64,000 nucleotides of DNA, from assembly GCA_003024785.1 (NCBI GenBank), contig PUQB01000012.1:1295891-1359890 (forward strand), in the 5' to 3' direction. Source of the stretch: Selaginella tamariscina (taxonomy: Eukaryota > Streptophyta > Lycopodiopsida > Selaginellales > Selaginellaceae). Positions 11,765 to 22,599 of this stretch are shown here, one piece after another. The notes under the pieces are model-generated. The model was not told where the DNA came from and did no database searches. It saw only the letters and a list, made by a program, of their open reading frames with translations. Within the stretch, counting starts at the first letter, position 1. Each line of letters starts with the position of its first letter. The position numbers were made by a program, and so were the translations under genes.

Positions 11765-12257
11765 ACCACACCTACAACTGTGAACTACACAACCCTAGGG
11801 CTAGAGCACAAAATATATAGCAACTATATAATATACCCTCGTGTGACATGTGGAGCCATAAAGAAGGGAAAATTTATCATCTATTTGGAAATACATTTGT
11901 TAATTCAGATAATTAAGGCATATCCTATGTGTTTAAAATACTGTTGCAAAATCACTATCAAATTCACATCCCTATTAGAAGATCAACAAGATATAGAGAT
12001 CTAACAAGACCATCTACCAAGTTAGATGTACCCACATTTGTCACATACTATGAACGCCAATGATTGGACAAAGAATGAAAAGCCTTATCTTACGGTTCCT
12101 AGACCACAAATCTTGCATATTCTTAAGTCAAAATCAAATTATATTAGCCATGCTTGTTTGTTTATATAAATCTTGAATAATAGCATATTGAATGCAAAAG
12201 AAACACCATAAGAGTCTCATCTTAAATAATAGCATACCAAATGTAAAATAATAAATG

Positions 12258-14960
12258 TATATGTAAAAAGAGATATTCTAAAGTATTTATTTATTTATTT
12301 TTAAATACTAAATAGTTTATATAAATATATAATAAATATGCATGTCTAATGTACATAGTTTATAACCAATTTATTAATAGATTAATATCAGTAACATTAT
12401 TATATATGAAACTTTCGTTTATATTTAATAAGTTTTATTATTTAATAAATAAATTTATTAAATGGCATTGCTACTTAGTCTCTAATACTAATAAACAATT
12501 AAAATTTTTTGAATTATCAACATAACCTAAATAAGATTTATATATATACACACACTTACTTACAATATTGAAATGTTATTCTTTATTTTAATATTACAAT
12601 CTATTCACATAAAAATCATAAAGAAGCTAAAAATAAACTAGCTAACATTAAAATATAAATGTTATATAAAATTATGTAGGTAATAAAGCATTAAAATGTT
12701 ATTTGTGAATATTATATAATTGACTTTTACTATTTTTATGTATGTAGCATTTATTAAAAATGCAAGAAAAAAAACAAAATTAAATATAATAAATAGAAAG
12801 GGTAAAGAAAATTAATCTTAACTTGAAATAAAAATAAAAGAATATACAAATAATTATGAAATATTATTGTTACTATATTAATTTATAAACTTAATTAAAT
12901 TTGTGTTTCTTAATTATTTATTGTGAGGTTTTTATAATAAATAATCAACACAATAAAAAAAAAAGAATCTTATTAGTAAATGTCTTGCTTGTTAAAAAAA
13001 ATTAAAATAAAAGATTTATATTAATAATATACTCATAAACATAAATATATCAAGGAGGTTACAATCGATTGTTCTATTGATTCTATTGAAAAATATATAT
13101 TCTTTTTTCATATTAAAATTATAAACTATTGCATTGAAAACATTATCTCAATATAGTATTTTTAATATTATTAGTATTGATAAATAATACTTAAGTTATA
13201 CATACATACATACATATATATATATATATAAATACATAAACATATTATTTGGAAAAACAATTCACATGTATATAAGAATTGTTTAAATGCATATGCTTAA
13301 GAACCTTATTAAATAGTTAAAAAATATTATTTAATAACATTAAATACTTAAGACTTAATGAATTAAAGGTATGGTTCAATATAAAAGAAACAATAGCACA
13401 TGTTTAGGAATATATATTATTATTTAAAGATATGGTAAATTGAATCAAAATAGGTAAATTATAAATATAATTATAAAATATTATAATTAAAATATAAGAT
13501 TTTTAGATAAGTAAAAGTGTTACCAACATTATCAATAATTAAATGTTTAAATCTCTTATATAACTCTTTTTAAAATTTTAAGAATTTTAAATGATTATGC
13601 TTAATATTTTAAACATATTATCACTTTTATTGTATATGTTTTAACTTTTTAAATTTAATAAGAATATATATGAATAGTTTTTTTTAATTTTATTCAATTC
13701 ATTTTATTCTTCAATGTAAGAATTCACTCTTTTTTTATATTTAATAATACAATTATATTTTATTTATTACATTTCTATTTAATAATGTGGTTCCTTAAGA
13801 ATATTTATTTTCAAGTATATATATTATTTATTTAGTTAAGTAAAACAGAAATATTGTTTATGACAATTTATATATGTAAATATTTTTATTATTTATTATA
13901 ATATTACTATTATTCACATGATTGTAAAGAAGCAAAAAGATGAAGGTAACTAAACATTAAAATAAATGTAATATAAAATTGTGTGCATTAAAATATTATT
14001 TGTGTGTATGTGTTGTATATATATATATCATATATAAGCCTCAGAAAGAGAAACATAAACATAAGTTACGATATTAATATATTCAAATAAACTTAACATG
14101 TATGCATATAAATAATTATTTATATTTATATATTTAAAAGACACAAATTCATTTATGAATGTAATGTATAAATACATATTTATTTACGAGATATATACAT
14201 ATACAAGATACTATTTAATTATTTCCAAAAGCTTACCAAAATTTGAGAAGCTTGTTAATGAATTGGTTAATATGTTTAAATAGTTGAGACTATAAAAATA
14301 AAAATAAAAATAATTTAAATTGTTACATGTAATGTTACAACAAAAGTAATAATGAATATTAATTTATTTTTATAAAAGTGATGGTTTAGCTTTATGAAAG
14401 AGAAGGTTTGCTTTTAAAAAAGTGAAGACACAATTTTTTTTAATACTAAAAAAAAGCAATATAAATTTCGCTTTTAAAATTTAAATATGAACTTTTTAAA
14501 TAATAAAAATGTGTGTTGGAGATAATGATAATGAGTTTCTTCAGTTGAAGATTACTGTTTTAGCACAATAATTTGTGTAGTTTTTGATGTGCATACCTTA
14601 TGATTTTTATTTACTTTTTTAATAATTAAATTAATAATTTATTTAAGATATAAATAAAACAACTTTTAAAAAATTCATATAACACATCACAAGTAAACAC
14701 AAGAAACACTTGTAATAATAAGTTGAGAAATGCAAGAGAAAAGCATTGTATAAATATATTAATGTGGAAAGCATATTATATGAATAATACTTAATAAGCA
14801 AAAGAAAACAAATTTAATTTCAGTTGAAAATAACACATGTTTGAATAAGCAAGAGAAAAAACATAATCAATTTAATATGTTTCACATGTATCAAACTGGA
14901 TATATACACCTAATATATATGCTTGATACAACTTCAAAATGTGTTTATATTATTATTCTT
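12258..14960. other. Very AT-rich intergenic DNA
   Basis: About 2.7 kb of AT-rich DNA beyond the end of block A, with runs such as TATATATATA near 13217, many A or T tracts, and no coding signal on either strand. It does not obviously match the other flanks. Confidence 0.7.
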
Positions 14961-14967
14961 CTCAGGT

Positions 14968-15009
14968 AGTAATGGAGGCAGCTGAAAGACAAGTGGATAA
15001 ATACAATGG
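14968..15009 (+). CDS. Possible small exon
   Basis: A pyrimidine-rich run ending CTTCTCAG is followed by a short open reading (VVMEAAERQVDKYNG) that stops at a GTTAAG donor-like site. It has amphipathic, charged coding-like composition in the middle of AT-rich DNA. It may belong with the piece at 15705-15796. The family is not recognised. Confidence 0.25.
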
Positions 15010-15704
15010 TTAAGTTCCATTTAGTGTTAATATTAAAACCATTTAGTATAATGAAATTCATTTTTAAAAGATAAATATGAACCTTTAAAACACAGAAGAT
15101 TAATTATTAATATTTATTATAATTTTAAGAAGTGGATATGTTTAATAGTAAATTTTAAGGGGGATTGAACAATGAATGGTTTCCAGCTATAGACTTGTAT
15201 AATCTTGTTGAATGCCAGTTCTAAAGGCTTGTCAAAATCCCATCGTGGAGAATTTGGCTATAAATGCTATGATATTTTAATTACAATTATGAATAAATAT
15301 GCTATTTTATATATTTAAAACCTCATATATGTATATCATTTATATACGGCTGCTAAAAATTATTGAATATTTCACGGGATATACCTCTATATTGTAAAGA
15401 ATATTTAAGTTATAATTATTATTTTGCATTTAATATAGACAAATTTATTTATTTATATTAAAATCATAAGAATAATAATATATGCTATCTTATAAGTAGT
15501 TTTTAAGATATATAAATTTAAGCTTTGTAAGATATATAAAATATGTATAAATAAAGTTAAACTTATAAATGTTATATCTGCATATTTAATGACACTATAA
15601 CATGCATGTGGACGTGGCAACTAACAACCTCAGCAAACCCATGGTATATAGAATGTATATGTATGTGAGAGATGTGTACTTATAGCCACAGATACAGTAT
15701 ATAG

Positions 15705-15796
15705 ACTTGGATTGTTCAGAAACACGGCCAAGTTTTGAAGCTGAAAGGGTTCATCGACCTCATTGACAACTTCAACCTTCAAATAATTTCACCTGG
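15705..15796 (+). CDS. Possible exon of the same unidentified gene
   Basis: The open reading VQKHGQVLKLKGFIDLIDNF continues for a few codons to IISP and ends at a GTATTG donor-like site. Base composition is less AT-rich than its surroundings. It may follow the small exon at 14968-15009, with a gap of about 700 bases that holds AT-rich DNA and no clear exon. I recognise no family. Confidence 0.25.
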
Positions 15797-15825
15797 TATT
15801 GTCATTTATCATATAATTAGGACGA

Positions 15826-15870
15826 ACGTGTGTGTGAGTGTGAGTGTGTGCGCGCATATGTGCGTGTGTG
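15826..15870. repeat. GT-rich microsatellite
   Basis: Alternating GTGTGTGAGTGTGAGTGTGTG followed by CGCGCATATGTGCGTGTGTG. Simple repeat; the open reading across it has no biological support. Confidence 0.8.
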
Positions 15871-16058
15871 TAGATACTGCTCTTACATATACACAAGCGT
15901 CATTTCCATTCTAGAACAGAAGTCCAATCGGATAATGTGTGTATATACATATTGTGTGTGTGGGTTGCGTGCATGTTTATTCCGTGTCTACAGTGGGATC
16001 TTTAAACGAATCTATTACAAATGAATAAATATCAATTAATGATTAATCTGTTCATATG

Positions 16059-16132
16059 TCAGTCGTAGCGCAGTGGATTAGCGCGTTGGAGTTCGAATTC
16101 AAAGGTCGTGGGTTCGAATGCCATCGTGGTCA
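16059..16132 (+). tRNA. tRNA-Arg(UCG)-like gene, probably degenerate
   Basis: A 74-base cloverleaf-like sequence. The D-arm TAGCGCAGTGGATTAGCGC matches an A-box. The anticodon arm is TTGGA-GTTCGAA-TTCAA with five pairs (one G-T), giving anticodon TCG (Arg). The T-arm is GTGGG-TTCGAAT-GCCAT with one G-G mismatch. The B-box GGTTCGAATGC differs from the consensus at one base. The acceptor stem pairs at only two of seven positions, so it is likely a tRNA pseudogene or the head of a tRNA-derived SINE. The 3' end is followed by unrelated sequence and no clear SINE tail or target duplication was found. Confidence 0.6.
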
Positions 16133-17639
16133 AATACGAGTGAACCTCTTTGAAAAAGCATGGTTAATCACGAGTGTCGAACGCTGACCGAGTCTACTTT
16201 GCATTTTTCATGTGTATTAGAGAGAGATTACAATGTTTGTGTATGTGTTAGTCTTCTATGCTTAACATCAATAACGATATCGCGCGCGCTCGCAGTTAGT
16301 TTTATCCTTCGTGTGTTTAAAATGTATACACATTACAGGTGGATTTATTTGCATACGAGGATGCGTTTGTTTCTTTGCTCTGGAAAGGAAACAAACAAGT
16401 GTTAATTATAAATTTCTTGTCCAGTCAAGTTCCTGGGCATGCTGCTCTCTTATTCTCCTTACAATAGAAAATGGGACTTTGAGATAGTTAACTTTGTGTA
16501 TGTGTATGTGTTGACAAAAATCACTTTGCATTGATCCATTCACCATCTACAGATCACATGGCTAAATTATTACGAGATTGTGATATTATAAGTATATAAA
16601 CGTTACGCTGCTTTGCATTGTAGATCTCTTCTCATGGTAGATAAGCAGCAGTATACCACTGCAGGCATACATTATTCACAAAAACCACAGACTTTCTCTA
16701 GGCATCGAAGTCGATTGGCAAACTTGCACGGTGGACAAGAGCACCTGGGATTTGGCTTGCAGTTGGCTTCCACTCAACAGTGAAGTCACAAGGACCAGTC
16801 GTCCAATCTTGACATACTCAAGCTTTGCTTAGTGTCGAAGATAACCGTCCCCTGGACCTCGCCAGAACCAGGTATTGGCATGCCAACAATGCTAGTGGAG
16901 AGTGAGACCTTGAAGACCTATGAACTTGGGTAGTTCCCATCCGGTGAGATAAAGTTTAAGAGACTTCCAGTGACACATCATAGTAAACATTGTTACAGTT
17001 TAGAAACTGAACGAAGATGTTACACCAAACAAGTGGGTGTTTAAGTTTGTGTAGTATTTAAGGATGCCAGGTGGCGGACTCCTCCCTTCTAGCCAAAACC
17101 TGTCTTAAGTAGCCACCCGGCATGTTGTTCACCACGCAGTGAACAGTTCCTACAGGAGGTTGCAAGTACATGCTTGGTTTTATTGGTTGGAACGCTGTTA
17201 AGGCTTTCAATACTTAAGGGCACACCCTGGGTTTGAAACAGTACCAGAGATTGGTCACCTAATGGCCTATAAATCAGTATCAAATAAAAATTTTATGTAT
17301 AGTACACCTGAGTGGTGTCAATGGTAAGCCATTTGAGAGCAACATTTCCCTGGTCCATGAATGTGGCCAACAGCTTGCTGAGGTAAGTGTCCTTGAGACA
17401 GTTTCCAGAATCCTTTATTCCATCATCGAGGAGAGCCAAAGTAGAGAGATGCCATGATAGCATAGTTGTGGATGGTCACATGACCCCATTGCATTTCAAA
17501 CAGAACATTCAAAGCTTCACTGCAGTTTTAAGAGTTATGAAATGTGTATAATAAGCAATGGTTTTGCTAACCCTTCATTACTCTGTTCTGTTTATAACAG
17601 TAATAGATTAAAACAGCAAAAAAGTACAAAGGACAATAA

Positions 17640-18300
17640 ACTGTATGCTAATATACTTTGCCTCCACGGTACCTTGGAATATCATAGGATATTCGTTATA
17701 CCTGAAAGTCTTGACATTGAAGCTCCAGCTCACAGATATCGGTTTTGTCATGCTTCAGACCTTTACCGGTCTTCCAATGCCGGGATACTGTCGCATGCCG
17801 TTCCACGAGCCAAGCCAACATACAGATGAAACTCCAAGAAAGCCAAACCCTTGTATAAATCTGGGCAACCACAAGTTGAGGGCGAAGTAGGTGAAAAATA
17901 TCACCAAGGAGGAAGACCAACTCACACCACGCACACCAAGAAAGTACTGGATAATGCCCAAACCACATGTACCAGCACCCAACCCAACCCCCAAGAAGCC
18001 CACAAGTCCGTCCCCAGGAACACTAGGAAATGCCTAACCCACACCACCCAGTACCCAAAAAGACCTAAAAACTCCCTCAAGCTACCCAAAACGTGATCAA
18101 CCAACAAGGTTAGGCCAATGGTGAATCATCCGGAACACACACTCCCCCACCAAGAACCACAGTAGCACCAGAAAGTGCCTAACCCACACCAACAGTACCA
18201 ACTGTAGCCAACAAACAAACAAACAAACTACCATGCAGCTGAATACAACACCTTAAGAGCCGCATATCTCAAACCACATTCCACTCCTTGTAAATCGTTA
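17640..18300. other. C+A-rich tract inside the toxin-like relic
   Basis: The plus strand is strongly enriched in C and A (ACCCAACCCCCAAGAAGCC, AAACAAACAAACAAAC) and the minus strand in G and T. The open readings across it are low complexity and overlap in several frames, which fits composition and not coding. It may be intronic or an inserted element. Confidence 0.4.
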
Positions 18301-18750
18301 AGAGTTCGTCCCCCATTGAATGATGCCAACCAGAAAGACCACTAAATGGTGATCGCTCACTTGAAACCTAATGCAATATGAGTCGATACCGTGTTCCAGT
18401 GCTTCCTGCCAACGCAGAAACCACAGCTGGTGCATCCCCTTCAGTAGAAAGCACCTGACAGCGGTGCGATAAAACCAAAGGACTAAGACAACGGGTGTAG
18501 GAGGATACAGTAGGTGAGAAAGCAAGACAAAAACAGCCACACAGCAGCAAGAAATGCCAATGCTGCAAACCAGCAGAAGGCCATGAAGAACATACAGCAG
18601 ATGCCCAAACTGGGCAACTACTGTGCTGTGTAAATCCCCACACCTAGATGGAAATACCAACTACAATGGTGTATAGCAGCTTAGAGAACAACGAAAGCTC
18701 AAAAACGAACACAAACCGACAAAAAACCACTTGAAAAGGCTATAGGAACC

Positions 18751-19070
18751 CTTAAGGAAGTCGCGCGTGGATCTCACAATCCGCTCAGAATCTGTAGCTG
18801 AAACTTGATCCGGTGCCCCTAACCGTCCAAGGATCTCAGCCATGTATTCAAATCAAAAATCCGAGATCGGACTTATGAGCCGTTTCCTCAAGAACCCTAG
18901 ATCCCCCTCTATGAACCCTAGAAGAAGTCGCGCATGGATCTCCCAATCCGCTGGGAATTTGTAGCTGAAACTTGGTCCGGCCACTCCCAACCGTCCAAGG
19001 ATCACAGCCATATATTCAATTCTAAAATCCGAGGTCAGATTGACGAGCCGTTTTCCTAAAGCCCATTTTT
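18751..19070. repeat. Two-unit 167-bp tandem repeat
   Basis: Units begin near 18755 and 18922. Both contain AAGTCGCGC(A/G)TGGATCTC, TGTAGCTGAAACTTG, AACCGTCCAAGGATC, AGCCAT(A/G)TATTCAA and GAGCCGTTT. Similarity is clear but diverged, so it is old. GC is higher than its surroundings. It lies in the long gap of the minus-strand toxin-like relic and resembles transposon or leader sequence, not coding. Confidence 0.8.
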
Positions 19071-19869
19071 CATATAGATCTCTGAATCCGAGTTGAATCC
19101 GAAGTTGTCTCTTTGACAGATCGTGGTAAAACACTCAAGAAACGTTGTCAAGCCACTGAGGATCACAGCCGTGGTCCAAAAATACAGAAAAAGAAAAAAG
19201 GTAGCAAGGAAAGAGGAGATTGGCGGATTAAGAATCTGAACGTGAATTCAAACTCCAGAGATCTTCCTCAACGGTAGATCTCTACATCCACAGCCATGAG
19301 TGATTGTGCTTTTTGCATGCAAAAAGTCTAGCCAATGAACAATGCGCGAACATACCCGTGGTGTACAATTGGATCTACAGGCCTTCTGATCTGTTACTGG
19401 AGATGAGAGATCTATGCAAATTCTGCCCATAATTTGCAGATCTATGTCTCCGCCGCCGCCAAGAGCTCCTCCTTCCTCCCTCCTTTCTGTTCTGTTTATA
19501 TATAAGTTAATATTCTATGTACCTGGCTTCTCCACGCATTCCTGATGCGTGTTGATAGCTATTGATGCAGCTTCCGGGTGATCTGCCAGCTCAGGGATTT
19601 GCACATGGAGATCATCGGCACTGGCATTGAAGGAAGCCATTGCATCTTCACATAGCTGCTTCTTGGCATAAGTCAGCTTCTCGTTGATGTAATCTTTCAC
19701 TTCCTGGATCATGCTGGCCATTTGTTGGCGATATCTTCACTTGAACTCTTTCCCCATATGAAACCAAAGAGTGCACCTCCCAGAGCTCCCGCAAAGGGAT
19801 CACATTTTGCAGAGTGTCTGAAAATACATCGAGGACCTCACTTGGCACATCCGACATTACGAGAAGTAC

Positions 19870-20488
19870 AAAATTAGAAAGAAGCAAGTGTAATTTTCAA
19901 TCATCATGGAATATTTGTTGTCATATATATATACACCTCAATCATGTACTTAGGGTTTTACTCAACATGAATAAGAATGTTAAGAATGTTATGTCTTTTA
20001 AGTTCGACATGGTATTAAAGCATGTAGATCCTGTGATTATGAAGTCTTTATTCAGGATTGTTCTTAGAGTTTCTTTTTATTACTTTCGAATCTTAAAGCT
20101 TAATTCGAACTTGTTAAAAATATTAAGTTTTAAAGCTTACTCAAAGTTTTTATAATTCCTCTTAACTGGATTTAACATTATTTTTCTTTATTGTGGTGTA
20201 TACTAGAGAGAAATGCAATATAGAAATTATTGGTTACAAACAGTGATTTACTGTAAATTTAATTACAGATTAGATTGTGATGCTAAATTAGTCTTAATTA
20301 ATCATTTAATTAAGTTAGTTTTTAATTAATTAATAAATATTAATTTTGAGTTATCGATCAAAATGACTGCACCTCATTGCACTGGTATACTATATTTGTG
20401 CAGAATCATTTACAATTTCTATGAGCTTGTATTTCTTCTGTTATTTTTGCAATTGTTATTTTCTTTTCCCTTGATGTGTATAAGAAAT

Positions 20489-20534
<46 letters not shown>

Positions 20535-21250
20535 TATTGTATACAGTAGTAAAAAACTTATATACACATTGTTAAATACACCATTTTATTTATGGCAAAC
20601 CTTGTGTGTATGTCTCAATATCAATGTGAAAAGTCATATTGGAATAACACACATTCTAACTTATATTTGATAAAATGCATGTTTATATATGTTTGTATAA
20701 TGTTCTAATCACTTTAAACTTTATGAACTTTATTTAGACAATTTTTATTTTCAAATATTTGTTTATCCTTACATAACTAAATGCTTAAGCTCAATTTTAT
20801 ATAAGAGTTAAATATCTAAAATATGGCATGGTTGTATGGTAATTATAATTATAATAATAAGAATTCTAATGAATAAAAATTTGTTATAGCTTTGCTCTAA
20901 CAGTGACTGTTGATCATTTATTTCGGTTAATTTCAATTCTTATTTATGAATATTCCCATTAATGAGTCTCTTGTACTCTTCGCCACGTATTTTGACCTGG
21001 TTTACTACACACAACTATATATGATTGCACGTATACACGTCCTATATGTAGTACAATCTTGACAAAAACTTAATGTACATATTGAAATATAGACCATTTA
21101 TATGTATGGACGAATAATAATAAAAATAAATCAAGTACCCACGTATAAACATATACATATATAACTATATATATAATATATTATATTATAGGTGCATAGG
21201 TGTGTGCACACAATACACAAAACCATAAATATATTAACAAGTATGAACTA
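19870..21250. other. AT-rich intergenic DNA
   Basis: No gene seen on either strand. Contains the GA microsatellite at 20490-20531 and TA-rich runs near 21160-21190. A phrase GTATACAGTAGTA(A/C)AAAACTTATATACACATTGT occurs twice (about 20537 and 21270), a small dispersed duplication. Confidence 0.65.
20490..20531. repeat. (GA)n microsatellite
   Basis: About 21 uninterrupted GA units after ATTAC. The Arg-Glu ORFs across it are artefacts of the repeat. Confidence 0.97.
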
Positions 21251-21358
21251 TTTAGAGGAGAATGATTGTGTATACAGTAGTACAAAACTTATATACACAT
21301 TGTAAACTCTGGTTGTATCGTCCATGCTATAGTCCCAATTTCAGTGTAAAGTCAATAA

Positions 21359-21775
21359 TTATAATCTGGCGTCAGATGAATTTAGCTGCGTCCATACGCA
21401 ATGTAAGCTCCCACAGTATATCAATTGCTTTGTTTGAAAGTCTACGTATTCCTCAGGGGGGCTATGTACGAAATGCATCAGCCATACCCAGAATTGGAGA
21501 AGATTGAGGCTATGGTCGCAAAGAGGGCACAATACCGTCTTTCCATTCGGCAATCTTCTCAAGCAGATACAAGAGAGATCCGTGGATGCAGCCTGTGCTT
21601 TTGAGCTGCTCATTCCCTCCTCGTAAGTCACAAACAGCGCACATGTCAATCTCTGATAATCAGACCCATCACAGGCCGCCTGATAAACAGCTTCTACCTT
21701 TGAACCTAGGGCAAACCAGGAGGTTTTTCCTTCTTGTCTAACAGTTTACTACACGGGGGAGAGAGGCGAGGAGAT
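21359..21775 (-). CDS. Unidentified coding-like ORF, minus strand
   Basis: A continuous reading of roughly 135 codons, longer than its first ATG suggests. It includes SWFALGSKVEAVYQAACDG, then LTCALFVTYEEGM, then CICLRRLPNGKTVLCPLCDH with a CPLC pair. A neighbouring minus frame is also coding-like near its end (LYLLEKIAEWKDGIVPSLRP then a stop), so a frameshift within one gene is possible. Base composition is GC-richer than the flanks. It is adjacent and opposite to the exon at 21774-21902. I recognise no family; plus-strand frames here carry stops. Confidence 0.35.
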
Positions 21776-21902
21776 GGAGTCTATGCTTTCCGATTGGTTC
21801 CATGACAAAGGTGAAGACGACGAGTGGTTCATGAGAAGGATCCAGAACGAGCTTCTGCACAACCCCCAGCCCGACATAGCCATGTGTGAACTTGGTATCA
21901 AG
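21774..21902 (+). CDS. First exon of an unidentified gene
   Basis: A purine-rich leader (GGGGGAGAGAGGCGAGGAG) precedes an ATG. The 43-codon reading starts MESMLSDWFHDKGEDDEWFM, continues RRIQNELLHNPQPDIAM, and ends in phase 0 at AAG|GTACAC, a good donor. Composition, start context and splice site all look real. The family is not recognised. A candidate downstream exon lies at about 22350-22433, after which a Gypsy-like fossil begins, so the rest of the gene may have been cut off or pushed beyond it. Confidence 0.45.
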
Positions 21903-22349
21903 GTACACATGCATATATGCACCCACACATAATGCTATAAAACAATGAATGTGTACGATTAAATATGGGTCGAAGAACTTATTCAGAAGCGGTCCCCTTG
22001 CGTAAGATACCTTTTATATATGCATTTAGATTAATAATTAATGTCTATTACACACACACATACACACACTATACATGGTAGAGATTCTGGTGATGGATGT
22101 TTTGTTAGTGGCATGCCTTCTATATGTGCTGGAAGGTATATGGGTATGGCTGATCACATAAATGCCTATGAATATTGTTCATGTTTTTTTTATTTCTTTT
22201 ACTTACAATTCCTGGCTGCACATGTTTTTCATTTTTACATTTTTAATTGCACATTTGGTATTCTCTGACTTCCCTTCTTTATAATGCAAGCATTGTCTCT
22301 CTCACACACACACTGTTATGGAATACTCTCTCGGATACTGCCTCTTCAC

Positions 22350-22431
22350 TTATCCTTCAGATAAGGGTCATTCTATCGGTCAGCAACTGGTCAATTATGT
22401 GGCCAACGGCGTAGTATCAGCCCACGTGAAG

Positions 22432-22433
<2 letters not shown>
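22350..22433 (+). CDS. Possible second exon of the same gene
   Basis: Open reading containing SDKGHSIGQQLVNYVANGVV then SAHV, preceded by a pyrimidine-rich stretch with a CTTCAG and followed by a GTATAT donor-like site that merges into a TA repeat. It is on the same strand, about 450 bases downstream of the exon at 21774. The exact acceptor is unclear and the phase does not fit the nearest AG. Family unknown. Confidence 0.3.

Positions 22434-22480
<47 letters not shown>
22433..22480. repeat. (TA)n-(TGTA)n microsatellite
   Basis: A TA run followed by about six TATG/TGTA units. Another TA run follows near 22530. Confidence 0.95.
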
Positions 22481-22481
<1 letters not shown>

Positions 22482-22599
22482 CACAACAAGATTGTGCTAG
22501 CACACGGCTGCATATGTGTATATACAGCAATATATATATATATGTAGGAAATATTCAAGTGAGATTGAAAATTGTGGCATAACAATATTATTTCCATTA

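Larger units (their letters stand above)
1..12257 (-). repeat. Copy A of a ~12 kb segmental duplication (left arm of inverted repeat)
   Basis: This stretch is the reverse complement of 34665-46002, element by element: Gypsy fossil, AT-rich flank, protease gene, protease relic, F-box/LRR gene and F-box upstream DNA. Base 1 corresponds to about 46002 in copy B, so the arm is cut by the window edge. The other boundary, near 12257, is where similarity to B fades into unrelated AT-rich DNA. By eye the arms are highly similar, with scattered small indels and a few larger copy-number differences at minisatellites. Duplicated sequence includes introns and intergenic DNA, so this is DNA-level duplication and not retroposition. 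Confidence 0.9.
16690..19857 (-). pseudogene. Broken toxin-like gene, pieces resembling the delta-endotoxin (Cry) N-terminal domain
   Basis: Separate coding-like pieces on the minus strand. The first (about 19521-19857) starts MSDVPSEVLDVF, has a glycine/alanine hydrophobic hairpin, then an amphipathic helix (SMIQEVKDYINEKL) whose spacing recalls helices of the Endotoxin_N helical bundle. It ends at a GT donor. A second piece (about 17310-17525), bounded by AG and GT, has a helix pair with LALLDDGIKDSG like the central helices of that domain. A third (about 16690-17000) has beta-rich reading and no clear family. It is a fossil, broken several times, with a long noncoding stretch inside. Family assignment is by pattern only; age is unknown. 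An unrelated helical host protein is the main alternative. Confidence 0.4.

Noticed and set aside
15830-16024. Cys/Val-rich ORF
   Set aside because: Lies across a GT microsatellite and shows only composition-driven residues.
17755-18107. Overlapping Gly/Leu/Trp-rich minus-strand ORFs that look membrane-like
   Set aside because: Several frames are open at once because of the biased C+A composition; no family motif and no splice support.
20476-20575. Arg-Glu repeat ORFs
   Set aside because: Produced by the (GA)n microsatellite; not protein genes.
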